The position numbers were made by a program, and so were the translations under genes. Positions 45,579 through 53,179 of a DNA stretch of 64,000 bases are shown piece by piece (positions within the stretch are counted from its first letter, which is position 1; every line of letters starts with the position of its first letter). Source of the stretch: Litoribacter populi (GTDB lineage Bacteria; Bacteroidota; Bacteroidia; Cytophagales; Cyclobacteriaceae); contig NZ_VMKN01000001.1 in the NCBI RefSeq assembly GCF_007483685.1, forward strand, positions 3,040,133-3,104,132. The letters run 5' to 3'. The notes beneath the pieces were generated by a model. That model was not told the origin of the DNA and searched no databases. It was given only the letters and a program-made list of their open reading frames with translations.

Positions 45579-46979
45579 TTATACTTCTTCGGCCATTTTA
45601 AGGGCCATTCTCAATGCTTCCAATTTGTTGCTCACCTCTTGAAGTTCACTTTCAATAGAGGATTTGGCCACCACTCCGGCTCCGGCCTGATAGCGCAGAT
45701 GGTTGTTTTCAGACACAAAAGACCTGATCAAGATAGCATGATTGAAATCTCCATTAAAGCCTAAGAAGCCAATCGCGCCTCCGTAGAATTTCCGGCTGGT
45801 GTTTTCCAGTTGGTCAATCAGCTGCATGGCTTTGTACTTGGGGGCTCCGGAAAGAGTCCCGGCGGGAAATGTGTCGGCCACCAATTGCAGAGGGTTGGCT
45901 CCCTCAGGAAGCCTTCCAGTCACCTTTGAAACCAAATGTATCACGTGGGAATAATATTGGATCTCCTTGAAGACCTCCACTTTTACCTCTTCCGAACTCC
46001 TGCTCAAATCGTTTCTGGCCAAATCTACCAACATCACATGCTCTGAGTTTTCCTTAGGGTCATCATAAAGCTTGCGTGCCAGTTCAGCGTCAGCTTGGTC
46101 ATTGCCTGTTCTTTTAAAAGTTCCAGCGATAGGGTAAATAGTCGCCGTGCTGCCCTTCACCACAATCTGGGCTTCGGGAGAGCTGCCGAACACTTTGTTA
46201 GAACCATAATCAAAATAGAATAGATACGGGGAGGGGTTAATTGACCTCAATGCTCTGTAAACGTTGAATTCATCACCTTTGAATGCTGATTTAAACATCC
46301 GAGAAAGTACAATTTGGAAGACGTCTCCTCTGAAGCAATGCTCCCTTCCGCTTTTAAGAATTTCCAAAAACTCGGCATCGGTATAGTTACTATACTCCTC
46401 ACCCTCCAAGCGGAACTTATAGGAAGGAACATTCCGGCTTTCCAATAGACGCTCAATCTCAGGAATCCTGCTCTCTTGTCCGTTTACGGAATGCTCAAAA
46501 ATGTAAAGTTCGTTCTTGAAATGGTTGACCACTATTACAAAGCGGTAGACGGCATAATGAAGAGTGGGGATATTGGAGGGTTGTGGGTTTTGGAGGTTGA
46601 TGTCCTCAAATTGGCTAACCGCATCGTATTGGGAATAGCCAAAAAGTCCGTTACTGATGAATTTGAAATCTAGATTTTCGGCCTCAAACTTTCCCGAAAA
46701 CTCCCTGAGCTTATCCATCAGCCGTTCACCAGGTCCCAGCTCAGAGGTTATTTTTTCATCCTTGGGTAATCTTTCTGTCACTTTTCCATCGGAAAAAGAA
46801 AAGGAAGCCAGGGGGTCAAAACAGATGTAGGAGTAACTGTTTTCCTGTCCATGGTAGTCGGAGCTTTCCAGCAGGATGGGGTTGGAATACCTGTCCCGGA
46901 CCTGTAAGTATAGACTTACCGGAGTCAGGGTGTCGGCAAGCATTTTTTTGTAACGGGTGTGTATTTGTATTTTTTTCAT
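45579..46979 (-). CDS. trpE: anthranilate synthase component I
   Basis: A 466-residue enzyme converting chorismate to anthranilate. The chorismate-binding C-terminal half shows FQIVLSRMF, NPSPYLFYFDYG, GSSPEAQIVV, PIAGTFKRTGN, HVMLVDLARNDLSR, VTGRLPEG and TFPAGTLSGAPK. The N-terminal part contains the tryptophan-feedback segment LLESSDYHG. The start at 46979 (MKKIQIHTRYKK) is chosen because the in-frame ATG at 47000 lies inside the attenuator hairpin. First structural gene of the trp operon. Confidence 0.96.
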   Translation of the reverse strand: MKKIQIHTRYKKMLADTLTPVSLYLQVRDRYSNPILLESSDYHGQENSYSYICFDPLASFSFSDGKVTERLPKDEKITSELGPGERLMDKLREFSGKFEAENLDFKFISNGLFGYSQYDAVSQFEDINLQNPQPSNIPTLHYAVYRFVIVVNHFKNELYIFEHSVNGQESRIPEIERLLESRNVPSYKFRLEGEEYSNYTDAEFLEILKSGREHCFRGDVFQIVLSRMFKSAFKGDEFNVYRALRSINPSPYLFYFDYGSNKVFGSSPEAQIVVKGSTATIYPIAGTFKRTGNDQADAELARKLYDDPKENSEHVMLVDLARNDLSRSSEEVKVEVFKEIQYYSHVIHLVSKVTGRLPEGANPLQLVADTFPAGTLSGAPKYKAMQLIDQLENTSRKFYGGAIGFLGFNGDFNHAILIRSFVSENNHLRYQAGAGVVAKSSIESELQEVSNKLEALRMALKMAEEV

Positions 46980-46991
46980 ATTGGGATGGAA

Positions 46992-47031
46992 ACAAAACAA
47001 AAAAGGGCTTACTGGATTCCAGCAAGCCCTT
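46992..47031 (-). terminator. trp operon attenuator terminator
   Basis: Stem AAGGGCTT (47003-47010) with AAGCCCTT (47024-47031), extended by CTGGA/TCCAG, and a U-rich tail on the minus strand. Its 5' arm on the transcript (complement of 47019-47027) can alternatively pair with the complement of 47074-47082, seven of nine Watson-Crick pairs plus one G-U, a candidate antiterminator. Confidence 0.8.
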
Positions 47032-47054
47032 AATGGTATAATATCATTAATTAC

Positions 47055-47141
47055 TCAAATACTATTGGGAATAGCATGCCGGTCTCCTTCTTTCGAAAGC
47101 AGATGATGATGCCACCAATATTGAGTCTGATTTAAAAACAT
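47055..47141 (-). CDS. trpL: trp operon leader peptide
   Basis: A 28-residue reading frame beginning MFLNQTQYWWHHHLL, with tandem Trp codons as in the enterobacterial trp leader. Its stop lies 23 nt before the attenuator hairpin. Ribosomes stalled at the Trp pair for lack of tryptophan would leave the antiterminator (47074-47082 with 47019-47027) free to form. The NQT and HHH elements recur in the phhA leader peptide. Confidence 0.8.
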   Translation of the reverse strand: MFLNQTQYWWHHHLLSKEGDRHAIPNSI

Positions 47142-47158
47142 ATGAACAATAGTTAAGG

Positions 47159-47166
47159 CAAATGTA
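47159..47166 (-). promoter_or_regulatory. -7 element of the trp operon promoter
   Basis: TACATTTG on the minus strand, an exact TAnnTTTG match, 17 bp before the leader-peptide ATG. A TTTC 20 bp upstream is the nearest -33 candidate. Confidence 0.5.
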
Positions 47167-47216
47167 GAAAACCTTTTAAATTTACTGAAATTATTTACAT
47201 AAAAAAACAAAATAAA

Positions 47217-47447
47217 ATGTCACAACCACTTTCCCAGTACTTTAAGAGAAGTTTTGACGATTATAAGGTCTTGGTAAAAGTCAATCCTGGCGATTGGACA
47301 GGCACCGAACTCATCATCCACCCTGACGGCAAGGTAGAAAAAACCGAAATGGAGTTTGATGATGAAGTGCTTGAGGATTTAGCTGAGGATGAATTTGAGG
47401 CTTGTAGTCCTTTAGAATTCAACCTTCATTTAAAAGGCCTGGCTTGA
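47217..47447 (+). CDS. conserved small acidic protein, function unknown
   Basis: A 76-residue acidic protein (MSQPLSQYFKRSFDDYKVLV, then GDWTGTELIIHPDGKVEKTEMEFDDEVLEDLAEDEF). No family is recognised with confidence; the strand-turn-strand GTELIIHPDGKVEKTEMEFD and acidic helix suggest a compact soluble domain. It is divergent from the trp leader and converges on the lipoprotein gene with a 4-bp gap. Confidence 0.65.
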   Translation: MSQPLSQYFKRSFDDYKVLVKVNPGDWTGTELIIHPDGKVEKTEMEFDDEVLEDLAEDEFEACSPLEFNLHLKGLA

Positions 47448-47451
47448 ATAC

Positions 47452-47736
47452 CTAGTTCTGTGGAGGTTGATTCTCCCGTTGCCACATGGGGGTGATTTCT
47501 CTTTCTTCCACATCGGTCAATTCAGCATTCACAAAGGTGGCCAGCACATAAAAGCGTTCATCTCTTTGCACCCTGTATATCTTGGTGTCGCCATCAAGTT
47601 TACTGATGACAGCTTGGGGGTTTCTGCGCAGGAACTGGTTTTCGGACATGCCCAGTCTAAATTCATCACGTTGGGCGAAGATGGCACAGGAGGTCATCAG
47701 GGTGACAAAGCTGAGAAGAATGAGTAGATTTTTCAT
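47452..47736 (-). CDS. small lipoprotein, function unknown
   Basis: A 94-residue protein with a lipoprotein signal (LMTSC, Cys17). The mature part FRLGMSENQFLRRNPQAVISKLDGDTKIYRVQRDERFYVLATFVNAELTDVEERE-type pattern looks like a SmpA/OmlA-like (BamE-like) two-layer domain, where GMSxxQ starts the first helix; that is inference. Lies just before the SRP RNA gene on the other strand. Confidence 0.65.
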   Translation of the reverse strand: MKNLLILLSFVTLMTSCAIFAQRDEFRLGMSENQFLRRNPQAVISKLDGDTKIYRVQRDERFYVLATFVNAELTDVEEREITPMWQRENQPPQN

Positions 47737-47825
47737 ATTAACATAACTAACAATTTTTTTGCCACTTTTTTGGCCTTGATTTATAATACGTTAGTTGGAA
47801 GCCTGAAGTTATTTTCGCCCTATGG

Positions 47826-47856
47826 TTTGGAATAGAAGCCTTTTTACCTACCTTTG
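47826..47856 (+). promoter_or_regulatory. promoter of the SRP RNA gene
   Basis: TTTG (47826-47829), a 19-bp spacer and TACCTTTG (47849-47856): a textbook Bacteroidetes housekeeping promoter, with the RNA beginning 5 bp later. Confidence 0.8.
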
Positions 47857-47860
47857 TACT

Positions 47861-47951
47861 CAAGCGGCACGACCAGCTCCCGCTCAATCCCCCAGGTCCG
47901 GAAGGAAGCAAGGGTAGGCGGTCGTAGCGGTGCGATGCCGCTTACTTTTTT
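47861..47951 (+). ncRNA. ffs: signal recognition particle RNA, small bacterial (4.5S) type
   Basis: The conserved apical loop region CAGGTCCGGAAGGAAGCAAG (47893-47912) is the Ffh-binding site with its GGAA tetraloop. The closing stem AAGCGGCA (47862-47869) pairs with TGCCGCTT (47936-47943), and CGACC pairs with GGTCG inside. A T6 run ends the transcript. The RNA forms the cytoplasmic SRP with Ffh. Confidence 0.95.
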
Positions 47952-48073
47952 GTTTAAAGTTTAATCGGCCTGCGGCCTGGATTAAAGGTTTAAGTGGGCT
48001 CCCCAACTTCATTATTCATCATTCGGCCTTCATTATTCATCATTCTTTTTTATTGTACTAAGTACCAGGTACT

Positions 48074-48275
48074 ATGTACCAAGTATTTCTAGGACAATGG
48101 TTTTCTTCAGCCCTTTAACCTTATTCTCAGTTCCTTCCTTCGTACTTCGTACCTCGTATTTCGTACTTACCTATTCCATGTACCAAGTATTTCTAGGACA
48201 ATGGTTTTCTTCAGCCCTTTAAGCCTTATTCCCAGCTCCTTCCTTCGTACTTCGCACCTCGTATTTCGTACTTAC
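48074..48275. repeat. tandem duplication, unit about 104 bp
   Basis: Copy A 48074-48177 and copy B 48178-48275 begin ATGTACCAAGTATTTCTAGG and end CTCGTATTTCGTACTTAC, with only a few differences. The ends are GTAC words, suggesting the duplication arose by recombination between them. The whole 47952-48563 gap holds only repeat words and hairpins; no gene is visible. Confidence 0.85.
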
Positions 48276-48444
48276 GGATGGTTAAAAAACATCAAGCGAC
48301 GTCAAAAAAAATGCAATCGGCAGCCTTCATCCCTAAACCTCTAACCCTCCCGCCGCGCGTCAGCGCCGGGAAATAACCCTCTAAACCAACCAGTCATCCC
48401 ATGGCGAAGCTCCTTAATCTTTTAATCCGTTAATCCCTTAAACA

Positions 48445-48483
48445 GTCCCGAAGCGCATATAACGCAGTTATGCGCTTCGGGAC
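48445..48483. repeat. 15-bp perfect hairpin with GTCCCG/CGGGAC base
   Basis: GTCCCGAAGCGCATA (48445-48459) pairs with TATGCGCTTCGGGAC (48469-48483). The GTCCCG/CGGGAC base is shared with the hairpins at 50824-50846 and in the TTGTC repeat elements, while the interior differs. Confidence 0.8.
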
Positions 48484-48563
48484 GTTAAACCCTTAAACCA
48501 CCACAGCATTTCTAACAAAAACTCACTACCTTTACGGCCTTAACTCAAAAACATTTCGAATAC

Positions 48564-49223
48564 ATGAAATTCTTTATTGACACCGCTAATTTGGACGAAA
48601 TCCGTGAAGCCTATGACTTGGGCGTTTTGGATGGCGTAACTACCAACCCTTCCTTGATGGCCAAAGAAGGCATCACCGGAGATGATAACGTAAGAAACCA
48701 CTACAAGGCGATTTGCGATATCGTAGATGACAAAGTGAGCGCAGAAGTGATCGCTACCGAATTCGACAAAATCATCGCGGAAGGCACGGAACTGGCCAAG
48801 ATTGACGACAAAATTGTCGTCAAAGTCCCTATGATCAAGGACGGTGTCAAGGCACTAAAATATTTCAAAAGCGAAGGTATCCGTACCAACTGTACCCTCG
48901 TGTTTTCTGCAGGTCAGGCAATCCTTGCCGCCAAAGCAGGCGCAACTTATCTTTCTCCATTCATCGGAAGATTGGATGACATTTCATATGACGGCCTTGA
49001 GCTGATCCAGCAGATTGTTCATATCTACCAAACACAAGGATACGGAACAGAAGTATTGGCTGCCTCTATCAGACATACCATGCACTTGGTAAAATGTGCT
49101 GAAATCGGAGCTGACGTGGTTACTTGCCCACTCAAAGTTATCACCGGTTTGTTGAAGCACCCTTTGACTGATTCCGGTTTGGCAACATTCCTTGCCGATC
49201 ACGCAAAGGCAGCAGGAAAGTAA
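48564..49223 (+). CDS. fsa: fructose-6-phosphate aldolase / transaldolase-like (FSA/TalC family)
   Basis: A 219-residue class I aldolase of the small transaldolase family. MKFFIDTANLDEIREAYDLGVLDGVTTNPSLMAKEG is the family N-terminus, and the Schiff-base lysine is Lys87 in KIVVKVPM. The length fits FSA/TalC rather than the 320-residue TalB. It may act as transaldolase in the pentose phosphate pathway or as a dihydroxyacetone aldolase. Its stop codon is immediately followed by a 14-bp tandem repeat. Confidence 0.93.
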   Translation: MKFFIDTANLDEIREAYDLGVLDGVTTNPSLMAKEGITGDDNVRNHYKAICDIVDDKVSAEVIATEFDKIIAEGTELAKIDDKIVVKVPMIKDGVKALKYFKSEGIRTNCTLVFSAGQAILAAKAGATYLSPFIGRLDDISYDGLELIQQIVHIYQTQGYGTEVLAASIRHTMHLVKCAEIGADVVTCPLKVITGLLKHPLTDSGLATFLADHAKAAGK

Positions 49224-49330
49224 GAAGTACGAGGTACGAAGTACGAGGTACGAAGTACGAGGTACGAAGTACGAGGTACGAAGTACGAGGTACGAAGTAC
49301 GAGGTACGAAGTACGAGGTTGGAAGTACGA
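49224..49330. repeat. minisatellite of a 14-bp unit, about 7.5 copies
   Basis: Perfect tandem copies of GAAGTACGAGGTAC start directly after the fsa stop codon; the last unit drifts (GAGGTTGGAAGTACGA). No spacers, so not a CRISPR. Confidence 0.92.
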
Positions 49331-49438
49331 AGAAAAGTGAGAAGTGAGAAGTAAAAAGTTAGAAGTGGGATCGCTTACTCTCACTTTTCACCTCTCACTT
49401 CTTACCTTTTACCTTCTCATCCTTCGTATTTCGTACTT
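49331..49438. repeat. imperfect inverted repeat next to the minisatellite
   Basis: AAGTGAGAAGTGAGAAGTAA-type words (49334-49365) are answered by TCTCACTTTTCACCTCTCAC and CTTACCTTTTACCTTCTC (49378-49420) and finally TCGTATTTCGTAC, the complement of the minisatellite word, so the fsa mRNA end can fold into a long hairpin. Confidence 0.7.
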
Positions 49439-49441
49439 AAT

Positions 49442-49618
49442 TTACCTCTCTCCTCTCCGATCTTTTCGTCGATCGGTTTCATTAGCAGGTTTTGAGGACT
49501 TGTTCAAATTTTCATCAGGCCTTCCTTCATCGGCCATTTTTTTCTTTTTCTGATAGCCAATCCATATGAATATGGCAAGGATTAGCAATACGAAGAAAAT
49601 AATCAGTTCTAAGCCCAT
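49442..49618 (-). CDS. 58-residue single-span membrane protein
   Basis: A short gene with an N-terminal membrane helix (MGLELIIFFVLLILAIFIWI), then a basic patch YQKKKKM and a charged, hydrophilic tail rich in Asp, Glu, Arg and Asn ending DRRKDRRGER. The positive-inside rule predicts N-out, C-in topology. The composition is typical of real small membrane proteins and codon use is normal. The stop abuts the repeats that follow fsa. No homologue is recognised. Confidence 0.6.
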   Translation of the reverse strand: MGLELIIFFVLLILAIFIWIGYQKKKKMADEGRPDENLNKSSKPANETDRRKDRRGER

Positions 49619-49791
49619 AATCTTGTAGGTTTAAGGTTAATATAATTTAACAATTATATGAGCGGGTTGTTTGGCATGGTATATTCTTAAAAACCTTGAC
49701 AATTGAACCGTAGGAGTTCTTTTTAATTAAAAAATTTTTATACCACTCCCTTTTGTTTAAATTTCGAAACTATTATACCTAATCTTAATCC

Positions 49792-49995
49792 ATGTATATT
49801 ATTAAAGTAAAAGGCAAGGCCAAGATTCCTGACTACATCCAGATCCGGGATGAGAACTTTGTGTTGGTGGCATATTTCCGCGCCGACCGGCCTCTAAAGA
49901 ACATGGAGAAGTTTGGCTGGGAAGGTAAAGAAGAGGCCTTGGAAGAATTGATCAAAGAGTTGCCATTTGGCAAACTCCAAAAACTTGAGCTTTAA
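49792..49995 (+). CDS. small conserved protein upstream of ftsE
   Basis: A 67-residue protein, MYIIKVKGKAKIPDYIQIRD then FVLVAYFRADRPLKNMEKFG and an amphipathic helix EALEELIKELPFGKLQKLEL. Its stop is 2 bp before the ftsE start, so it is in the same operon. No domain is recognised; the strand-strand-helix order suggests a small alpha-beta fold. Confidence 0.7.
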   Translation: MYIIKVKGKAKIPDYIQIRDENFVLVAYFRADRPLKNMEKFGWEGKEEALEELIKELPFGKLQKLEL

Positions 49996-49997
49996 GC

Positions 49998-50705
49998 ATG
50001 TTTAACAGCGACCCCATAGTAAGCGCAAAAGATGCCTGCATTTTTCAGGGAATTAATGCTATCCTGCAGGATGTGAATTTTAGCATTGAAAAATACGAAT
50101 TTGTGTTTCTAATAGGCCGTACAGGCAGCGGCAAGAGCTCCTTGCTCAAAACGCTGTATGCCGACCTTCCTCTTCAGATGGGCCAAGCACAGGTGGCCGG
50201 GTACGATGTAGAGAAAATTAAGACTAAGGACATCCCCTATTTGCGTCGTAAGATCGGGATCGTCTTTCAGGATTTTCAGCTTTTCACAGACAGAAGTGTC
50301 TCTGACAACCTTATGTTTGTCATGAAGGCAACTGGCTGGAAAGACAAGGCCAAGATGAAAACCCGGATGGCCGAAGTGCTAATGCGGGTAGGTTTGGGAG
50401 GAGCAGCCTCTAAGATGCCTCACCAGCTTTCTGGTGGCGAGCAACAGAGAGTGGTAATCGCACGGGCATTGCTGAACGAGCCGAACATACTGCTTGCCGA
50501 TGAGCCTACAGGTAATCTTGATCCTGAAGTGGCAGACGGCATTTTCCAGCTCTTTCAGGACATCAACAAACAGGGCACCGCCATCCTGATGGCCACCCAC
50601 AACCATGAGTTGCTAAAGAAACATCCCTATAGGGTCCTCAAATGCGATAAAGGCAAGGTACTGGATAGTAAGACTTCGGATTTTAATCTTAGCACGTCTC
50701 TCTGA
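49998..50705 (+). CDS. ftsE: cell-division ATP-binding protein FtsE
   Basis: A 235-residue ABC ATPase with Walker [13 protein letters not shown]-loop [13 protein letters not shown], signature [15 protein letters not shown], Walker [13 protein letters not shown] and H-loop ATHNHEL. The FDRS-like Q-loop context and Leu-rich N-terminus match FtsE, which with FtsX controls peptidoglycan hydrolases at the septum. ftsX is not adjacent, as is common in Bacteroidota. Confidence 0.88.
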   Translation: MFNSDPIVSAKDACIFQGINAILQDVNFSIEKYEFVFLIGRTGSGKSSLLKTLYADLPLQMGQAQVAGYDVEKIKTKDIPYLRRKIGIVFQDFQLFTDRSVSDNLMFVMKATGWKDKAKMKTRMAEVLMRVGLGGAASKMPHQLSGGEQQRVVIARALLNEPNILLADEPTGNLDPEVADGIFQLFQDINKQGTAILMATHNHELLKKHPYRVLKCDKGKVLDSKTSDFNLSTSL

Positions 50706-51094
50706 GACAATACTCGGTTTAGGAGTTTATTTCCCGGCGCTGACGCGCAGCGGGAGGCTTAGAGGTTTAGCGCGAGGCGACGCGGGGATTTACGTTTGGG
50801 GAGGCAAAGCCTCCATTTCCTCCGTCCCGAGGCGAAGCCTCGGGACAACCAAGCATTCACGTCAAGGTGACCATCAATACCTTAAATAAAACGAATGGCA
50901 ACCTTCATCTCTAAACTCCTAACCCTTGCCGCAGGCAAAATAACCTTCTAAACTAATCCCCACCTTCCGTCTTTTTTTTATGGTTTTCAGACTTTTTTTC
51001 TTATTTTTCTGACTACAATGAACAGTTTGGCAAGAAATAGGATTATAAAAATAAAGCATAAACTGTTTCTACTTTACCCCAATATAATTTCAGT
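50706..51094. repeat. intergenic region with hairpin repeats downstream of ftsE
   Basis: No gene is visible. It contains GGAGGCAAAGCCTCC (50800-50814), the perfect 10-bp hairpin GTCCCGAGGC/GCCTCGGGAC with GAA loop (50824-50846), and word blocks CCGGCGCTGACGCGCAGCGG (50732-50751) and TTCATCTCTAAACTCCTAAC that also occur around 48330-48390 and 62555-62600. From 50960 on it becomes A+T-rich and probably holds the promoter of the next gene. Confidence 0.65.
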
Positions 51095-52510
51095 ATGAAA
51101 AAGAAACCAATTGCCCTAAAACATTTCTTTTTTCTACCCCTAATGGCCGTGCTGATGCTAGCCTCGTGTAGAGAAGAGGAAAAACCTGTGGTGCAGGACG
51201 ACCCGCCGGTAGAGGAAAACCCTAACATCAAAATCAATCAATGGACTCAAGAGGTAATGGAGGAAGTTTATTATTGGTTAGAAAATTTACAACCAGCCAT
51301 AAGTATTGAGTCGGACCCAAAACTTTATTTCGATACTTTGCTGTATAAACCCACAGATCGTCATTCTGCTATATATGAAAGCACTCAAGAGCTTCAAGAT
51401 GGCCTAGGAGGCGTAGCAACGGAGGCAGGCTATGAATTTGCTCTTTATACAACCAATACACCAGAGCAAGTAATAGCTGAAGTTATTTATATTAAAAAGA
51501 ACAGCCCCGCTATGGGAAAAGACTTGCAAAGAGGTGATGTTATTGCGGGAATTAATGGTCAAGAAATAAGTCGCTCTAATTATAGAAATTTACTTCGAGA
51601 TATGAGAAATCCCCATACTATATCCTATTTTAGATATGATAATGAGGAAGATAGATTTATTCAGAAACCAGATCTTCAAATGGAGGTTGCAAGGGTTGAA
51701 GAAAATCCAAATTTCATGGATACAGTTTTCACAGTTAATAATGATAAAATAGGTTATTTCGTTTATCATTTTTTCGCACCAAATCCTAATCCACAGAATG
51801 ACCGAGAAAGTACTGTCTATGATTCTTATATGGATGAAATATTTGGAAGGTTCAAAACGGCAGGAATTAACCATCTAATAATTGATTTCCGGTACAATGG
51901 TGGTGGCTATGTTAGTAGTGCTGTAAATTTAGCTAGCTTAATTGGCACTGGGGTTACTTCTAATGATGTGTTTTCAAAAACAAAATATAATAGCTTTATT
52001 ATGAGTTTTCCAGCATACCAAAATGATCAAAGAAAATTTATTAATAAAGCAGAAAATATTGGACCCCAACTATTTGCCAACAGAGTTTATATTTTAACTA
52101 GTCGCCGAACAGCTTCAGCGAGTGAATTAGTTATTAATAGTTTAAGGCCTTATATGGAAGTAATTATAATTGGAGAACAAACTGTTGGTAAAAATGTTGG
52201 TTCTATTGTTATTGATGATGAAGACAATCATAATTATGCCTTAATGCCAATAATCTCTCAAAGCTTTAACAGCCTTGACCAATCCGATTATGCAAATGGC
52301 TTTGAGCCAAATGTTAAGGTTTCAGAGGGAGAAGAAAGGTTGTTACCATTTGGCAATAGAGATGAAATCCTCCTTCGAACTGCAATTCAACAAATCACTG
52401 GCCTTTCAACCAACGCAAGATATGAGAAGCTGAACAGGTTGGATGTTGGCAGCTCACTGGATTATAAAATTCGTCAAGGAAAAATGATCGATTACATGGA
52501 TTTTTATTAA
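51095..52510 (+). CDS. S41 family peptidase lipoprotein with A+T-rich, apparently exchanged 3' part
   Basis: A 471-residue lipoprotein (signal ending LASC, Cys24-25 region). Helical N-terminal part TQEVMEEVYYWLENL, a PDZ-like segment VIYIKKNSPAMGKDLQRGDVIAGINGQEI, then the S41 core INHLIIDFRYNGGG with the likely dyad Ser341 (TASASELV) and Lys366 (TVGKNVGS). From about codon 60 the DNA is markedly A+T-rich, whereas the first 180 bp and the remnant at 53180-53476 have the composition of the surroundings. Related to the peptidase at 33534-34862. Likely an envelope protease. Confidence 0.85.
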   Translation: MKKKPIALKHFFFLPLMAVLMLASCREEEKPVVQDDPPVEENPNIKINQWTQEVMEEVYYWLENLQPAISIESDPKLYFDTLLYKPTDRHSAIYESTQELQDGLGGVATEAGYEFALYTTNTPEQVIAEVIYIKKNSPAMGKDLQRGDVIAGINGQEISRSNYRNLLRDMRNPHTISYFRYDNEEDRFIQKPDLQMEVARVEENPNFMDTVFTVNNDKIGYFVYHFFAPNPNPQNDRESTVYDSYMDEIFGRFKTAGINHLIIDFRYNGGGYVSSAVNLASLIGTGVTSNDVFSKTKYNSFIMSFPAYQNDQRKFINKAENIGPQLFANRVYILTSRRTASASELVINSLRPYMEVIIIGEQTVGKNVGSIVIDDEDNHNYALMPIISQSFNSLDQSDYANGFEPNVKVSEGEERLLPFGNRDEILLRTAIQQITGLSTNARYEKLNRLDVGSSLDYKIRQGKMIDYMDFY

Positions 52511-52536
52511 AAAAATATAACATGTAGTTGTATCAT

Positions 52537-52582
52537 AAAATTATCTTAACCTCGTTCTAAAAGATAGGGTTAAGATAATTTT
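52537..52582. terminator. hairpin between convergent genes
   Basis: Perfect 15-bp stem AAAATTATCTTAACC (52537-52551) with GGTTAAGATAATTTT (52568-52582), usable as terminator in both directions. Confidence 0.75.
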
Positions 52583-52607
52583 AAACTTATATACAATATT
52601 TTTTTGT

Positions 52608-53036
52608 TTAGAAATTCACAATTATATTTTGATCAACATATTTAAATGTTCTAACCCACTCAGGACGATGTATATCCCTTCCTACTATTTCCAAAGTATA
52701 TTGTATAACTATCTGTCTTAAAGCAGTCTGATATGTAATATTAGAAATAGATACTTCCAAAAAACTGGATATCAACATCCCTTGTCTCTGAATATTTTGG
52801 ATAAATGGGTCTAATTCTAATGACGGGACTGCAGTTATAAAACCAAACTCATTTAAGTATACACTTACCCCATAATGGACACCAATTGTAGTGGATAGAA
52901 TATCAGGAGGAAGATCTGGCTGGGTAAAAATTTCGGATTTTAAACCACCACTTGTTTTAAATTCATCTTGTTGTGCAATACAATAAGATGAATTTAAAAA
53001 CAAAATAAAAACTAGCAAATAAATAGATTTTTCCAT
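52608..53036 (-). CDS. secreted protein of unknown function in the A+T-rich cassette
   Basis: A 142-residue protein with a signal peptide (MEKSIYLLVFILFLNSSYCIAQ). The mature part contains VSVYLNEFGFITAVPSLELDPF and ISNITYQTALRQIVIQYTLEIVGRD, alternating strands typical of a small periplasmic domain; I recognise no family. Codon use is A+T-rich like the 3' part of the neighbouring peptidase, and unlike the flanks, so both probably arrived together. It is convergent with the peptidase and may be its partner, by position only. Confidence 0.6.
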   Translation of the reverse strand: MEKSIYLLVFILFLNSSYCIAQQDEFKTSGGLKSEIFTQPDLPPDILSTTIGVHYGVSVYLNEFGFITAVPSLELDPFIQNIQRQGMLISSFLEVSISNITYQTALRQIVIQYTLEIVGRDIHRPEWVRTFKYVDQNIIVNF

Positions 53037-53179
53037 CTTTTTTAGGTTATATTAGAAATATTTAAGTTGTTAAACTACATTTTTTTTTGACTTTCCCAAG
53101 ATTACGTGGAAAAACCTTGAAAAATGGAAATATTAGTAGTTGCACCTACTGTATTACCAATTTTAAGTAATACATATCT

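Noticed and set aside
46980..47000. Upstream start for trpE
   Set aside because: The seven extra codons fall in the attenuator terminator, and the conserved start is at 46979.
49224..49330. Regular repeats that could be taken for a CRISPR array
   Set aside because: The 14-bp units abut each other without spacers; this is a minisatellite. The Cas6-like gene is 24 kb away.
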